Assembly: GCA_013166775.1 (NCBI GenBank)
Contig: JABLTJ010000001.1
Coordinates: forward strand, 1-64,000
Source: Promethearchaeati archaeon
GTDB taxonomy: Archaea; Asgardarchaeota; Heimdallarchaeia; Heimdallarchaeales; Heimdallarchaeaceae
DNA: 64,000 bases
Direction: 5' to 3'
This document shows, piece after piece, positions 35,483 through 44,597 of the stretch. Every line of letters starts with the position of its first letter. The first letter of the stretch is position 1. The notes under the pieces are model-generated. The model made no database searches. It saw only the letters and a program-made list of their open reading frames with translations, and was not told the origin of the DNA. The position numbers and the translations under genes were made by a program.

Positions 35483-36229
35483 CTATTCTTGAGTAGATAA
35501 TTGATTGAAAATTGTTCTAAAAATTCCAATCAAAGCATGAATCTCTTCCTTGTTTGTAAAACTTCTGTTGACAATATTTCTAAATGTGTGCTGTAAAATG
35601 GGTTTCCTATACTCTTCATAAGGTAAAACATCGGTTATTTGAGTGAATTTCTCAAAAAGAACCTCTCTCTCTTTGTAGGTAGATGTTTGCTTTTCAGCAA
35701 TTTGTAATTCCAATTCTAAAGGTGCTTTCCAAATTTCATAGACCATAATACCTACAGCATGAGAGATATTAAGCACCTTGTGCTTTCCTGGAACTGGAAT
35801 TGATACTAGAAAATCACACATCCGTAATTCTTCATTGGTTAATCCTTTATCTTCTCTCCCAAAAACTATCCCGAAATTGCCTTCATTCAAAATAATATTC
35901 TTACTTAGATGCCAAGGGAAAATTGGTTGTCTCAGAACATTATAGGAGCTTCCTGCTTTAGCTGATGTACCAATCAAGAAATCATACTCTCCTCTAATTT
36001 CATCAATTGAAGACAGGACTTTTGCACTTGTTAAGTAATTTCCTGAATGTTTTGCTCTAGCTTTTGCCTCATCTGAGAGGTGATCTACTTGAGGTGACAC
36101 TAGTACTAGCTTGTTAACATTGAAATTGTTACATATTCTTGCAATAGCACCTATGTTACCTGCAATTTTAGGCTCTAATATAATCACATCATAATTGATT
36201 TCTATTTTCTTTTCAAGCATCTGTATCAC
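35483..36229 (-). CDS. trmJ: tRNA 2'-O-methyltransferase TrmJ-like (SpoU)
   Basis: A SPOUT enzyme with EPKIAGNIGAIARICNNF, VFGREDKGLTNEELRMCDF and SIPVPGKHKVLNISHAV, the three motifs of the TrmJ/TrmH group that methylates ribose 32 in tRNA. The C-terminal extension (about residues 175-248) is also TrmJ-like. Its start overlaps the preceding methyltransferase by 17 bases (ATG 36229) or fewer with the ATG at 36220. rRNA as substrate cannot be excluded. Confidence 0.85.
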   Translation of the reverse strand: MIQMLEKKIEINYDVIILEPKIAGNIGAIARICNNFNVNKLVLVSPQVDHLSDEAKARAKHSGNYLTSAKVLSSIDEIRGEYDFLIGTSAKAGSSYNVLRQPIFPWHLSKNIILNEGNFGIVFGREDKGLTNEELRMCDFLVSIPVPGKHKVLNISHAVGIMVYEIWKAPLELELQIAEKQTSTYKEREVLFEKFTQITDVLPYEEYRKPILQHTFRNIVNRSFTNKEEIHALIGIFRTIFNQLSTQE

Positions 36230-36842
36230 TAAGTTCTGATTTAACTAAATATAATTTTTCGAAGAACATGTTAATTTCGTCTATGATTTGTACAGAAAAT
36301 CCCGTATCTTCAATGTCGTGCAAATCTTCTTTACTCCAAGCAAGAGAAGAGAATAAAGTGTAGAAACTCGTCCTAATCTTGTTTTGTTTAAGATATTTGA
36401 ATAATTCATAGACCTCTTCATATCCTTTTTTTCCTCCAATCAGCATTTTCTTATCCTCAAATGAAAATGAATCTGTATCTTCGTCTGATGGAAGATAAGG
36501 GGGGTTCCAGATAATAATATCTGGACAAAACTGTCTTAGTGCTTGCATTTTATCCATGCAGACAGCATCTATCTGTTTTTCTAAATGGTTAAGTCTGGAA
36601 TTCTTATAAATTGTTTTTACTGAACTCAAAGATATATCAGTAATTAGACATCTGAGTTTTGGATTTCTATGAGCTAAAACAATAGAAATGATGCCACTTC
36701 CACCACCAATTTCTAGCAAAAATCTATAATCTTCTATGATCTCAATTGAATTGAGAATAAGAAAAGTATCCTCTTCTGGAAAATATACGTCTTCAGGAAT
36801 TTCCAATTTTATTTCATATTTAGGGAAAATATATCTGACCAC
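36213..36842 (-). CDS. HemK2/Mtq2-like protein glutamine methyltransferase
   Basis: A class I methyltransferase with EIGGGSGIISIVLA (SAM motif) and IIWNPPYLPSDE, the NPPY motif of HemK/PrmC enzymes. The short form without the bacterial N-domain corresponds to HemK2/Mtq2, which methylates the GGQ glutamine of class 1 release factors with Trm112. The candidate substrate aRF1 is at 46814-48088. The only start is a GTG at 36842, overlapping ksgA by 34 bases. Confidence 0.86.
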   Translation of the reverse strand: MVRYIFPKYEIKLEIPEDVYFPEEDTFLILNSIEIIEDYRFLLEIGGGSGIISIVLAHRNPKLRCLITDISLSSVKTIYKNSRLNHLEKQIDAVCMDKMQALRQFCPDIIIWNPPYLPSDEDTDSFSFEDKKMLIGGKKGYEEVYELFKYLKQNKIRTSFYTLFSSLAWSKEDLHDIEDTGFSVQIIDEINMFFEKLYLVKSELSDTDA

Positions 36843-37699
36843 AAATCTTCGCCTATTTTAGTTCTGATAAATTTGTACAAATCAATAAGTTCTACTAAAG
36901 AGAGTGTAAAAATCCTTCGTTCTAAGTACGGTAAATTGTTTACTATTTTATTTCTAAGCTCTCCATATCCCTTTCTTTTTAATAAATTGGTAATAATGCT
37001 TCGTAAGATTTTCTTCTTATGAGAAAAAATAAGCGTTATAAAATTATCAAAATCAGAGTTCATATTGACTGTAATCTTTTCTTTTCTTTTCATTGATACA
37101 ATAGCTGAGTCAATTTTCGGAGCTGGATAAAAGGAAGACGGTTTTACGGTTTTTAGATATTGACATTCTGATTTTAGATTTATCATTACAGTAAGTCTGG
37201 AATAATCTTTTGTCCCAACCTTTGCAAAAAACCTTTGAGCGAATTCTCTTTGAAACATTAAAATCGCAAAATCAAATTTCTTTTCCAATAACTTGAATGT
37301 TATTGGAGATGATATTTGATAAGGTAAATTAGAAACACACTTTGTAAAAGTGGGAAATTCAACTTTTACTGCATCTCCCTGGATAACCTCTACGTTTGAT
37401 GAGGTACTGAATTTATCTGATAAAAAACCAGCAAACTTGATGTCGGATTCTATGACATAAACGAATTTTGCTCTGTTTACTAAACATCTAGTGAGGTTTC
37501 CAACACCACCTCCTATCTCAAGAATGGTGTCAGAAGGTTTGATATTTGCATGATCCACTTGGAAATTTATGATGCTAGCACTTATGAGAAAATTCTGACC
37601 TTTGTGGTAATAAGGTTTAGATTCCATCTCTTTTAAGCTATCAAAAACATACTTCCTCAATTCAGACGAGGTTTTCCAACATTCCATTACTCTTACCAT
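36809..37699 (-). CDS. ksgA: rRNA adenine dimethyltransferase KsgA/Dim1
   Basis: KsgA/Dim1 dimethylates two adjacent adenines near the 3' end of 16S rRNA. YYHKGQNFLI, the SAM motif ILEIGGGVGNLT, the catalytic SNLPYQISSP and LMFQREFAQRFFA are visible in order. Motif I has a Gly where most family members have Pro (GGGVG for GPGxG). Its place among eL21, Rpo4, DUF655 and HemK is conserved in archaea. Confidence 0.94.
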   Translation of the reverse strand: MVRVMECWKTSSELRKYVFDSLKEMESKPYYHKGQNFLISASIINFQVDHANIKPSDTILEIGGGVGNLTRCLVNRAKFVYVIESDIKFAGFLSDKFSTSSNVEVIQGDAVKVEFPTFTKCVSNLPYQISSPITFKLLEKKFDFAILMFQREFAQRFFAKVGTKDYSRLTVMINLKSECQYLKTVKPSSFYPAPKIDSAIVSMKRKEKITVNMNSDFDNFITLIFSHKKKILRSIITNLLKRKGYGELRNKIVNNLPYLERRIFTLSLVELIDLYKFIRTKIGEDLWSDIFSLNMK

Positions 37700-37710
37700 A
37701 CAATCTAATA

Positions 37711-38400
37711 TTATTTTCTTGGACCCGTTTCTGGATTTGCTGTGAATAATCTGTGTTTTTCGTCTTCTTCTAATTCTTGTATGACTCTATTTAGAACCAT
37801 TTTACGAATGTCCGATATTTTTACCCTTTCTTCAACATCAATGAAAGAAACAAAAGGCATTCCTTTTCTGGTTTGTAATATTTCCCACATTAGTTTTTTT
37901 CCAATTCCAGGGATTAGTTGTAAGGAATGAATGCGATTGGTTATGGGTTGTGCTTTGTTAAAGAATGAAACAAATCTCTTCTCATTCTTATTGATTATTT
38001 TCAATACTGCTTCTTCTAAGGATTGATATCCGGTATTAGTGATATCATTAATCGTGAGTCTTCGTTTCACTTGTTTAATTGGAGATTTTTCACTAACTTT
38101 CGGTAGAGCAATTTCCTCAAACTGATTAAAAGATCCTCTTCTATCTGTTATCAATTCAAGCAGTGTAAACCATGTAGTTCCAATTCCTTGAATAATAGGT
38201 TCTCTTTGTTTATCTTGACCAAATCCCTTCCCTTCTGGCAAATAATCTAGTACTAATACTCGAGATTCTACTTTCTTAGATTGCTTTATGTGAGTAATTG
38301 GACCAATGATGAAATCATCGCTTTCACTACTCTTGTCCAGAATCTTATTTTTCTTAGGATGTCGGTTGTCTACCATCTTCCTCTCACCATAAATAAGCAA
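37711..38400 (-). CDS. DUF655-family RNA-binding protein
   Basis: The protein contains a conserved middle (RVLVLDYLPEGKGF, then VIQGIGTTWFTLLELITDRR-like region) and a helix-hairpin-helix-like LQLIPGIGKKLMWEILQTR near residues 155-175. The archaeal DUF655 family sits between Rpo4 and KsgA, as here. Structures of the family show OB and helix-hairpin-helix folds that suggest RNA binding; function is not known. Confidence 0.88.
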   Translation of the reverse strand: MLIYGERKMVDNRHPKKNKILDKSSESDDFIIGPITHIKQSKKVESRVLVLDYLPEGKGFGQDKQREPIIQGIGTTWFTLLELITDRRGSFNQFEEIALPKVSEKSPIKQVKRRLTINDITNTGYQSLEEAVLKIINKNEKRFVSFFNKAQPITNRIHSLQLIPGIGKKLMWEILQTRKGMPFVSFIDVEERVKISDIRKMVLNRVIQELEEDEKHRLFTANPETGPRK

Positions 38401-38454
38401 AGACCCAAAAAAAGTTTTTGTTCTCCTTTAAATCAAAAAATAGAATTTTTTATT

Positions 38455-38808
38455 CTATTTCTCCTTTTTATATTTCTCAATAAAGGGTTTGATAATGTCA
38501 AACATCTTTTTTATATCTGTTTCAGTCAGCATCGTTTGTTCTTTTTGTAGCAAGTCTTTTAGTTCCTCAGGAGATGGAGGGAGAATATTTGCAATAGTAA
38601 ATGCTGATAGTTCTGTTAGATCAAATTGCTTCTGTAATTTTGTTAGAATTTCTAGTGACTCTTCAGGCTCTATACGTGCATTTTGCATAGCATGCTCAAA
38701 AGCAACACGTTGCCAGTAAGAAAGCTCTGATTCTTCACTTCTCTGTTGTAAAATACGCATTGCTTCTGAAATTGTTGTTGGTTTTTTAGCAAGAACTTCT
38801 CTAGGCAT
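38455..38808 (-). CDS. rpo4: RNA polymerase subunit Rpo4 (RpoF)
   Basis: Rpo4 forms the polymerase stalk with Rpo7. The 117-residue helical protein carries the usual EESLEILTKLQKQFDLTELSA stretch and the NILPPSPEELKDLL turn that packs on Rpo7. It is between eL21 and DUF655, the standard archaeal order. Stops and starts are 12 bases apart from eL21. Confidence 0.93.
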   Translation of the reverse strand: MPREVLAKKPTTISEAMRILQQRSEESELSYWQRVAFEHAMQNARIEPEESLEILTKLQKQFDLTELSAFTIANILPPSPEELKDLLQKEQTMLTETDIKKMFDIIKPFIEKYKKEK

Positions 38809-38820
38809 AAAATCACTATC

Positions 38821-39132
38821 CTAATTACTCTGTTGAATTACTGAACGACTTAAGCGTAAGTGTTCTCTATTAGCAATAATCTTCTTTATTGCTCTTCCTT
38901 GTTTTATTGATACTATGTAAGCTTTGCCCTGTTTTTTTGTAATCTCTCCGGTTTTTCCGTGATATCTTCTGTGGGGCATTCCCTTATGTTCTCCAGAATC
39001 AATAATAATATCTACAATATCTCCTTCATTAAAGTCTCTTAACAAATAGTCTGGAGGACGAAGACCCTTCTTTCTTGTATGTTTCTTGAAGAGACGTCTA
39101 GTACCATGACGATAACCTCTGGATTTTCGCAT
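38821..39132 (-). CDS. Ribosomal protein eL21
   Basis: A basic 103-residue protein beginning MRKSRGYRHGTRRLFKK with the KOW-like region GDIVDIIIDSGEHKGMPHRR and YHGKTGEI, the eL21 pattern. The ATG at 39132 has GGTGA 7 bases upstream; the frame is open further to 39243 but that part is not conserved-looking. Confidence 0.95.
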   Translation of the reverse strand: MRKSRGYRHGTRRLFKKHTRKKGLRPPDYLLRDFNEGDIVDIIIDSGEHKGMPHRRYHGKTGEITKKQGKAYIVSIKQGRAIKKIIANREHLRLSRSVIQQSN

Positions 39133-39239
39133 CGATAATTCACCTATTATTGTATAGTATCTTGTAAGTGTGCAAAATCCCTCACTGTAACTTTTAATCT
39201 TTTCGTTCTTCGTTTTAGAAAAAGTAGAGTATTTGTTTT

Positions 39240-40562
39240 TCAAACAAAGGGTTTATCTCTAATCTCTAAAACATCTAATTCTTTACAATTTGCTTGAATC
39301 CCGATTACTTCGCTTACACTTGGAATTGTTCGATTATCATCCCCTGAAATTAGTTCTTTTACATAACATCCACCCTCACACTCAATAGTCAGCTCTATTT
39401 CCTGATTGTTTATTTTCCTACTTTGAATAGAATAGACCTCTTTTTTTCTAATTTTATCGGCTCTTCTATGAGAAACTCGAGTTGGTGTCCTTTGTTTAAT
39501 AGTTATATCCTTAAAATATGAATCAAGCTTCTTCAAAGTTTCTTCTGAAATAGAAGAACTTAGAGTGACAAATGCTCTGTATTTCTTAACGGATTCTTCA
39601 GCATTTCCCTTAAGATAAACAAGCTCTTTTTTTGATGACCAACGATAATCTCTCACTTCTATTTTTCCTTTTCCATATTCATTTGTTGCCTTTTCCAATT
39701 TGAGGAGGTCTATTGATCTAATTTTAGGAGAAACAATTTCTAGAACGAACGGTCTTCCTGTTCCAAGCATTCTGGCATCAATATCTTCTCGACCAGATCC
39801 ATGTAAGACTCCTTTATCACCTTGTGCTATCTTTATAGCTTCAGCTTCAACAAGTTCCTCTACCGATTCTGAGTATTGCTTTCCTGTATTACTGCATTCT
39901 TTACACCCTTTTCCTTTACATTTTCTGCATGGCCAGCGTGTTTGAGGAATTGTTCTAAGATGTTTTAAGTACCGTCCATAAATATACAAAGATCGAACTT
40001 TAAGTTTCAGAGAATCAGAAAAAGGTTGTATCTCTGCAATAATTTCAGGCTCGTTGAAATTTGTTTCCACAGACATTTTTCTTGAGAGTTTTTTTCCAAC
40101 TTCTCTATTAAATTCCTGTTTCAAGTATTCTGATTGATGCAAATCGTATTTTGCCTTCAAATTGTGTTCTTTTTCAAACAATTCTTGGGGCATTAAAGTC
40201 CCTATTAGGAATGTACTAAATTCAATTGAGTTAAGTTTCAAAGAAAGATTTTCAGCAAGCTCATCTATTCTTTGTAGAGAATTTTTACATATGAAGCACA
40301 TCTCTTTCTCTTTTGGAATTATTTTGATTTTTGACAGAACCATTTTAGCATGTTCTGAATCCGATTTACACAGTGCTTGAAGAAAATTTATGCTATCATC
40401 AGTAATCCTTTTGGAAAAATTCATTACTAAAAACATTTTAATTGATTCTCCTCGAATGAAATTCGTTGTACCAGTAGCAAGATTTGAAAATTGCCTCCCA
40501 AGACAGTAATTACATAGTGAGTGGTTGTTAAGTAATTGAATTGTTTTCTCTTGTAAATCCAT
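39240..40562 (-). CDS. pus10: tRNA pseudouridine synthase Pus10 (positions 54/55)
   Basis: Pus10 makes pseudouridine 54 and 55 in archaeal tRNA. The N-terminal zinc domain (CNYCLGRQ and CFICKN), a THUMP-like middle, and the catalytic domain with SGREDIDARMLGTGRPFVLE (catalytic Asp in the REDIDARML loop) and RVSHRRADKIRKKEV are in order. The ATG at 40562 follows directly on the trmY stop. Pus10 supplies the pseudouridine 54 that TrmY then methylates, so the adjacency is functional. Confidence 0.95.
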   Translation of the reverse strand: MDLQEKTIQLLNNHSLCNYCLGRQFSNLATGTTNFIRGESIKMFLVMNFSKRITDDSINFLQALCKSDSEHAKMVLSKIKIIPKEKEMCFICKNSLQRIDELAENLSLKLNSIEFSTFLIGTLMPQELFEKEHNLKAKYDLHQSEYLKQEFNREVGKKLSRKMSVETNFNEPEIIAEIQPFSDSLKLKVRSLYIYGRYLKHLRTIPQTRWPCRKCKGKGCKECSNTGKQYSESVEELVEAEAIKIAQGDKGVLHGSGREDIDARMLGTGRPFVLEIVSPKIRSIDLLKLEKATNEYGKGKIEVRDYRWSSKKELVYLKGNAEESVKKYRAFVTLSSSISEETLKKLDSYFKDITIKQRTPTRVSHRRADKIRKKEVYSIQSRKINNQEIELTIECEGGCYVKELISGDDNRTIPSVSEVIGIQANCKELDVLEIRDKPFV

Positions 40563-41132
40563 TTACATCATGCTCTCAATATAGTGATTGGTAAGAATAA
40601 TCTGTTCATCAATTTCCAATGGCCCCCATGATATTCTATGCTCTATGTTCTCGGAATCTATTTTATCGAAACCAAACAAGAACAAGATAGGAAATGACAT
40701 TGAAAATTTGAATAATTGCTTTTCCTGTATGTTTGAATAATTTATCTGTATCCATTCATCTTTGGAGTGTTTTTCAAAAATCCAACTTGATTCTTCATTA
40801 TGAATAGTAATACCAGGTGTAAGTTTTTTTTGCTTTGAACTAGGGTTAATTATATGTTTCATCACTCTGATTAGTAGGTGAGCTGCTGAAAAAAAACTAG
40901 GTCCTAAAAAACGTAAAGACGAGCCATCAAATGTTATAATTAAAGATTTGTTGTTGAAACTGGTGCAATAATAAAGGAATAAATTCTTACGAAACTGGTT
41001 AGATAAAAAAAATGCGTCAGATATTGCCTTTATATATGGACTAATTTGAATCATGTTCTCGTTTTTGGAATATAGGTCTGATTTAGTGAAAGAAATGGGA
41101 GGAGAATTCAAAGCAAAGTAATATTGAGACAT
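40563..41132 (-). CDS. trmY: tRNA pseudouridine(54) N1-methyltransferase TrmY-like
   Basis: A SPOUT protein resembling TrmY: AISDAFFLSNQFRKNLFLYYC, LIITFDGSSLRFLGPSFFSA, LTPGITIHN, LFLFGFDKIDSENIE and SWGPLEIDEQIILTNHYIE follow the family in order, including the Asp after the knot strand and the Ser-Leu/Trp-Gly-Pro-Leu segment. It ends directly at the Pus10 start, and the two act in sequence on position 54. The sequence is divergent, so I rank it below Pus10 in certainty. Confidence 0.8.
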   Translation of the reverse strand: MSQYYFALNSPPISFTKSDLYSKNENMIQISPYIKAISDAFFLSNQFRKNLFLYYCTSFNNKSLIITFDGSSLRFLGPSFFSAAHLLIRVMKHIINPSSKQKKLTPGITIHNEESSWIFEKHSKDEWIQINYSNIQEKQLFKFSMSFPILFLFGFDKIDSENIEHRISWGPLEIDEQIILTNHYIESMM

Positions 41133-41159
41133 GAAGACTTCACGTATTAAAGTTTTTAA

Positions 41160-42500
41160 TTACCCAAAAAGTCCTGGTGGAAGCCCTGGAATTTGCATGC
41201 CACCTCGTCTGCCTTTCCTCATACGTTTTACAAGCGATGTAACAGTTTTATGTTGGTTTACAAGCTCTCTAACTTCTGCTATTGTTCGACCACTGCCTTG
41301 AGCAATTCTTTGAATTCTTGAGCTGCTCAATTTTACCTTTCCATCTAGCTCTCCATCTGTCATTGAAGACATAATAACCTTGAATCTTTTCATGTTCTCT
41401 TTCGAGAGATCAAGCATATCTTCATCGAGCGACATTCCAAGCCCAGGAACCATAGATAACATCCGTTTCATGGATCCCATAGAACTAAAATTATCCAAAA
41501 GTTCCATCATCTGCCTATAAGAAATCTTCCCGCTTAGCATACTCATTGCTTCTTCTTTTGAAGGAAGGATTTCCATATCTCGTACTTCTTTTAACAATCC
41601 TTCTAAATCTCCAACTCCAATGAGTCTACCAACAAAAGATGTTGGATTAAATTCTTCTAGAGCGTCTACATCCTCTCCATCAGCTAAGAATTTAATAGGT
41701 ACTTTTGCTGCTGCTGCCGCAGAAAGACTTCCTCCTCCTTTAGCAGAACCATCCATCTTAGTGACAATAATCGAACCGATTTTTGTTGTTTGAGAAAATG
41801 CTAAGGCTTGATCATGTGCAGCTTGACCTTGATTGCCATCTACAACCAGAATAATCTCATCTGGTTTAATTTTGTCACTTATATCTTTCATCTCTTTTAG
41901 AAGTGACTTTTCCTCCTTGTGACGACCTGCAGTATCGATGATTATTACATTAAATTTCTCATCTAAGAATTTTTTAACACCATCTACAGCAATTTTAACG
42001 GCGTTGTTGTTTTCAGGATCACCATAAACTGGAACATCTATTTTTTCACATAATTGTTGAAGTTGCTCGTAAGCTCCAGGTCTAAAATTATCTGCTGTAA
42101 CAACAGCAACTTTCTTACCTCGTTTCTTTATATATTTCGCGAGTTTTGCTGTGGTTGTTGTTTTTCCAGAACCTTGAATACCAACAAGTTCAATCAGTGT
42201 AGGCCGATCAGGATGAAGTTTTAAGGGATAAGCTTTTTCTCCCAAAAATTTAGTTAATTCCTCATGAATGGTTGAGAGAACACTTTTCTTACGAGAAAGC
42301 CCATCTGGTAATTCTTTCTCGAAAGATTTTCTTTCTACTTCGTTAACAACACTAGCCGCTAAATCAAATTGGACATCAGCTTCAAGCAATGCTCTTAACA
42401 TTTCATTCTTTAGTTCTTGAATTGTTTTTTTATCAGGAGGTCCTCCTCTGATTATCTTTGTAATTGCTTTGTTAAGAGCTGTACCAAGTTTGTTCAACAT
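41160..42500 (-). CDS. srp54: Signal recognition particle GTPase SRP54
   Basis: N domain (residues 1-95), G domain with GIQGSGKTTT, the DTAGRHKEE and TKMDGSAKGG motifs, and a methionine-rich M domain with the ISSMTDGE and IQRIAQGSGR signatures are all present. It binds 7S RNA and signal peptides. It is the first gene of the minus-strand run to METTL5. Confidence 0.97.
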   Translation of the reverse strand: MLNKLGTALNKAITKIIRGGPPDKKTIQELKNEMLRALLEADVQFDLAASVVNEVERKSFEKELPDGLSRKKSVLSTIHEELTKFLGEKAYPLKLHPDRPTLIELVGIQGSGKTTTTAKLAKYIKKRGKKVAVVTADNFRPGAYEQLQQLCEKIDVPVYGDPENNNAVKIAVDGVKKFLDEKFNVIIIDTAGRHKEEKSLLKEMKDISDKIKPDEIILVVDGNQGQAAHDQALAFSQTTKIGSIIVTKMDGSAKGGGSLSAAAAAKVPIKFLADGEDVDALEEFNPTSFVGRLIGVGDLEGLLKEVRDMEILPSKEEAMSMLSGKISYRQMMELLDNFSSMGSMKRMLSMVPGLGMSLDEDMLDLSKENMKRFKVIMSSMTDGELDGKVKLSSSRIQRIAQGSGRTIAEVRELVNQHKTVTSLVKRMRKGRRGGMQIPGLPPGLFG

Positions 42501-42581
42501 TAATTATCAAAAAAAGGAAGAAAAAGAGATTAAAGAAGATTTTGTTTTAAGGGTGATGGGAAAGAAAAATTATTCCAATTT

Positions 42582-43334
42582 TTACTCATTTAATTTTATT
42601 GGTTCTCTGTTAGTTTTAGCTTTACGATGTACCTTTATGGAATCTTGGTAATATATTTGTCCTTGTACATCTGAATACTTGCGGATATGAACATCTCGTC
42701 CTTTAACATCGTTTTTCACTATTGTACCTCTTAGATTTACTCTGTTTTTGCTAATAATAGATCCTGATATTTTGTATGGCCTATTTGATCCCTGCTTTAT
42801 AGCAAAAATGTTCCACCCTCTCTTTTTCCCAAGAGTAACATTGTTAGCAAATATATTCCCAGAGACAGATACAGATCCCTTTACTTTCACATCGCTTTCG
42901 GTTAAGATGTCTCCACCAGTACTAGCTGATCCAAAAATCATTATGTTTGATCCAGTTTCTATGCTGTTTCCTGATTTAATTGATCCAAAAGCTTTAAGTT
43001 TTCCTTTTAAATCAATTTTTTCTCCAATGCTTGCTGAACCAAAAAATCTTGCATTTTCTGTTCCTTGAAGCGATCCAGCAATACTAAAAGAACCAGAATT
43101 CTTAACTGATCCCTGTGAAATTATTGCGCCATTACCTCTTGTTGAGCCACGACTCTTAAATCCATGACATTCAAGATTTCCCTCTATTTTTGCAGATCCA
43201 GAGGATTTTACAAATTTCTCTATTTTACCTCCTGCTATTCTAACTGATCCCATTACTTTAATTTTAGTTTCCTTTTCTTTTATTCTTCCAGAAGAGCTAA
43301 AAGATGCTTTTTTTTCTTGTTGCATTTCACTCAT
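42582..43334 (-). CDS. Bactofilin-like beta-helix protein (paralogue 2)
   Basis: After a short lysine-rich start the protein is made of short beta repeats of the form GS-x-I/V-G-x-I (KVMGSVRIAGGKI, SSGSAKIEGNLE, KNSGSFSIAGSL, IMIFGSASTGGDI, KVKGSVSVSGNI), as in polymer-forming bactofilin/DUF583 proteins that build right-handed beta-helical filaments. The C-terminal 70 residues (GTIVKNDVKGRDVHIRKYSD, IYYQDSIKV, EPIKL) match the end of the upstream neighbour, so the two arose by duplication. Function is unknown; a scaffold or cytoskeleton-like role is inferred. Confidence 0.7.
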   Translation of the reverse strand: MSEMQQEKKASFSSSGRIKEKETKIKVMGSVRIAGGKIEKFVKSSGSAKIEGNLECHGFKSRGSTRGNGAIISQGSVKNSGSFSIAGSLQGTENARFFGSASIGEKIDLKGKLKAFGSIKSGNSIETGSNIMIFGSASTGGDILTESDVKVKGSVSVSGNIFANNVTLGKKRGWNIFAIKQGSNRPYKISGSIISKNRVNLRGTIVKNDVKGRDVHIRKYSDVQGQIYYQDSIKVHRKAKTNREPIKLNE

Positions 43335-43342
43335 TTTTTCAC

Positions 43343-44233
43343 CTACAGTTTTAATTTCTCATAACTTATTTTTACGGGCTCTTTATGCAATTTTGCTTTA
43401 TCATCAATGTCAACTTTTTCAACATAATATACTGTCCCCTTTACTTCAGAAAAAGGTCCTATTTCTACAAAAACACCTTTAACATCCTGTTCAACAATTG
43501 TATTTCTTAGTATTACTTCTTTTGTTCCAAATACACTGCCTTTGACGATAGATGGTCTACTTCTCTTTAATCTATGTGCAACTACATCTTTGTTAATTCC
43601 AACATCCTCACCCACTAGATTACCTTCAATCTGTGTTCTTCCAGCAAGTGATACGGTACTTTGGGAAAGCATGTTTCCTTCAACTTTCGATGAACCTGCG
43701 ATTCTGATACCATTTTCTGCTTGCAAATCTCCTCCACATGAGAAGCTTCCTGAACTACCAAATTTACCTCCAATTAATACTTCACTTCCAACTTTACAGC
43801 TTCCTGCAACATTAACATCGTAATCTGCATGTAGAAATCCCTCACATTTGAATGAACCAGAGGTTTTAACATTGCCATGAGCGGTTATGTTGCCTGCACT
43901 TCTTACAGATCCTGCAGCTTTCAAATTATTACAAATAATATCATCGGAGAACTTGGCTGATCCAGCAACTCTAATATCTCTATCCACATTCCCACCATTA
44001 ATGGTTACTGAACCTGCAAAAGAAGCTACAGTATCAGAAATTGTCTGAGCACCAGCTACTTTCATTCTAGGTGTTGCCTTGCGTTTCTCTGCGAATTCTT
44101 TAGCAATCTCAAGTTTTTCTGTGTATCTTTCTTTTAATTCTTCATAATTCTCTTTATCAATCTCATTTTCTTCTCGTCTTTTTTCAAGAAGTTCTAGCAA
44201 TTCTTTATACATTTTGTATTCATTTTCAGACAT
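43343..44233 (-). CDS. Bactofilin-like beta-helix protein with N-terminal coiled coil (paralogue 1)
   Basis: Residues 1-50 form a charged helix (YKELLELLEKRREENEIDKE). Residues 55-210 are GS-type beta repeats (SFAGSVTINGGNV, RVAGSAKFSDDI, KAAGSVRSAGNI, NVAGSCKVGSEV, RIAGSSKVEGNM). The C-terminal part (NTIVEQDVKGVFVEIGPFSE, VYYVEKVDI, KEPVKI) matches the paralogue at 42582. Only 8 bases separate the stop of this gene from the start of the next, so they are one operon and may co-assemble. Confidence 0.7.
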   Translation of the reverse strand: MSENEYKMYKELLELLEKRREENEIDKENYEELKERYTEKLEIAKEFAEKRKATPRMKVAGAQTISDTVASFAGSVTINGGNVDRDIRVAGSAKFSDDIICNNLKAAGSVRSAGNITAHGNVKTSGSFKCEGFLHADYDVNVAGSCKVGSEVLIGGKFGSSGSFSCGGDLQAENGIRIAGSSKVEGNMLSQSTVSLAGRTQIEGNLVGEDVGINKDVVAHRLKRSRPSIVKGSVFGTKEVILRNTIVEQDVKGVFVEIGPFSEVKGTVYYVEKVDIDDKAKLHKEPVKISYEKLKL

Positions 44234-44388
44234 TTAGCTCATCAAGATATCTCTCTCACTCCCTTTATTTAACCATTTTTTTAAATAATTAGGATAATCT
44301 TTTAATTGTTGAGTTAGATGCTTGTAAGTGATAGGTAAAAGCATTAAACCATTGAGCTTAAGCTTTCAAGAAGAAATTAGAAGAAAAA

Positions 44389-44511
44389 TGGTGCGGGGAG
44401 GGAGATTCGAACTCCCGAACCACTAAGGAACGGATGACTTTTCTAGCCCTTTTTCTTGGTTTTTCAACTAGATCTTAAGTCCGCCGCCGTTGACCGCTTG
44501 GCTATCCCCGC
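44389..44511 (-). tRNA. tRNA-Leu(UAA) with canonical intron
   Basis: On the minus strand the gene has the same 5' end (GCGGGGATAGCC) and T-arm as tRNA-Leu(CAA). The anticodon stem GCGGA/TCCGT holds the loop CTTAAG...A, giving anticodon TAA. A 38-nt intron follows position 37; CCA is encoded (44391-44389). Confidence 0.93.
44436..44473 (-). other. Intron of tRNA-Leu(UAA), position 37/38
   Basis: The intron has TCTAG near its start pairing with CTAGA near its end, which forms the intron-side helix. The central helix between exon CTTA and intron AAAG has three pairs and one A-A mismatch, so the bulge-helix-bulge is relaxed. Removal restores the normal seven-base loop. It shares GGGCTAGA with the tRNA-Leu(CAA) intron. 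Confidence 0.82.
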
Positions 44512-44597
44512 ACAGTGTTTTATATTTTGTAATTACTATAGAGACTTTTGTTTATTTTTTAAAACTTTTTATTTTGATATAAATTTACAGTATTTAT

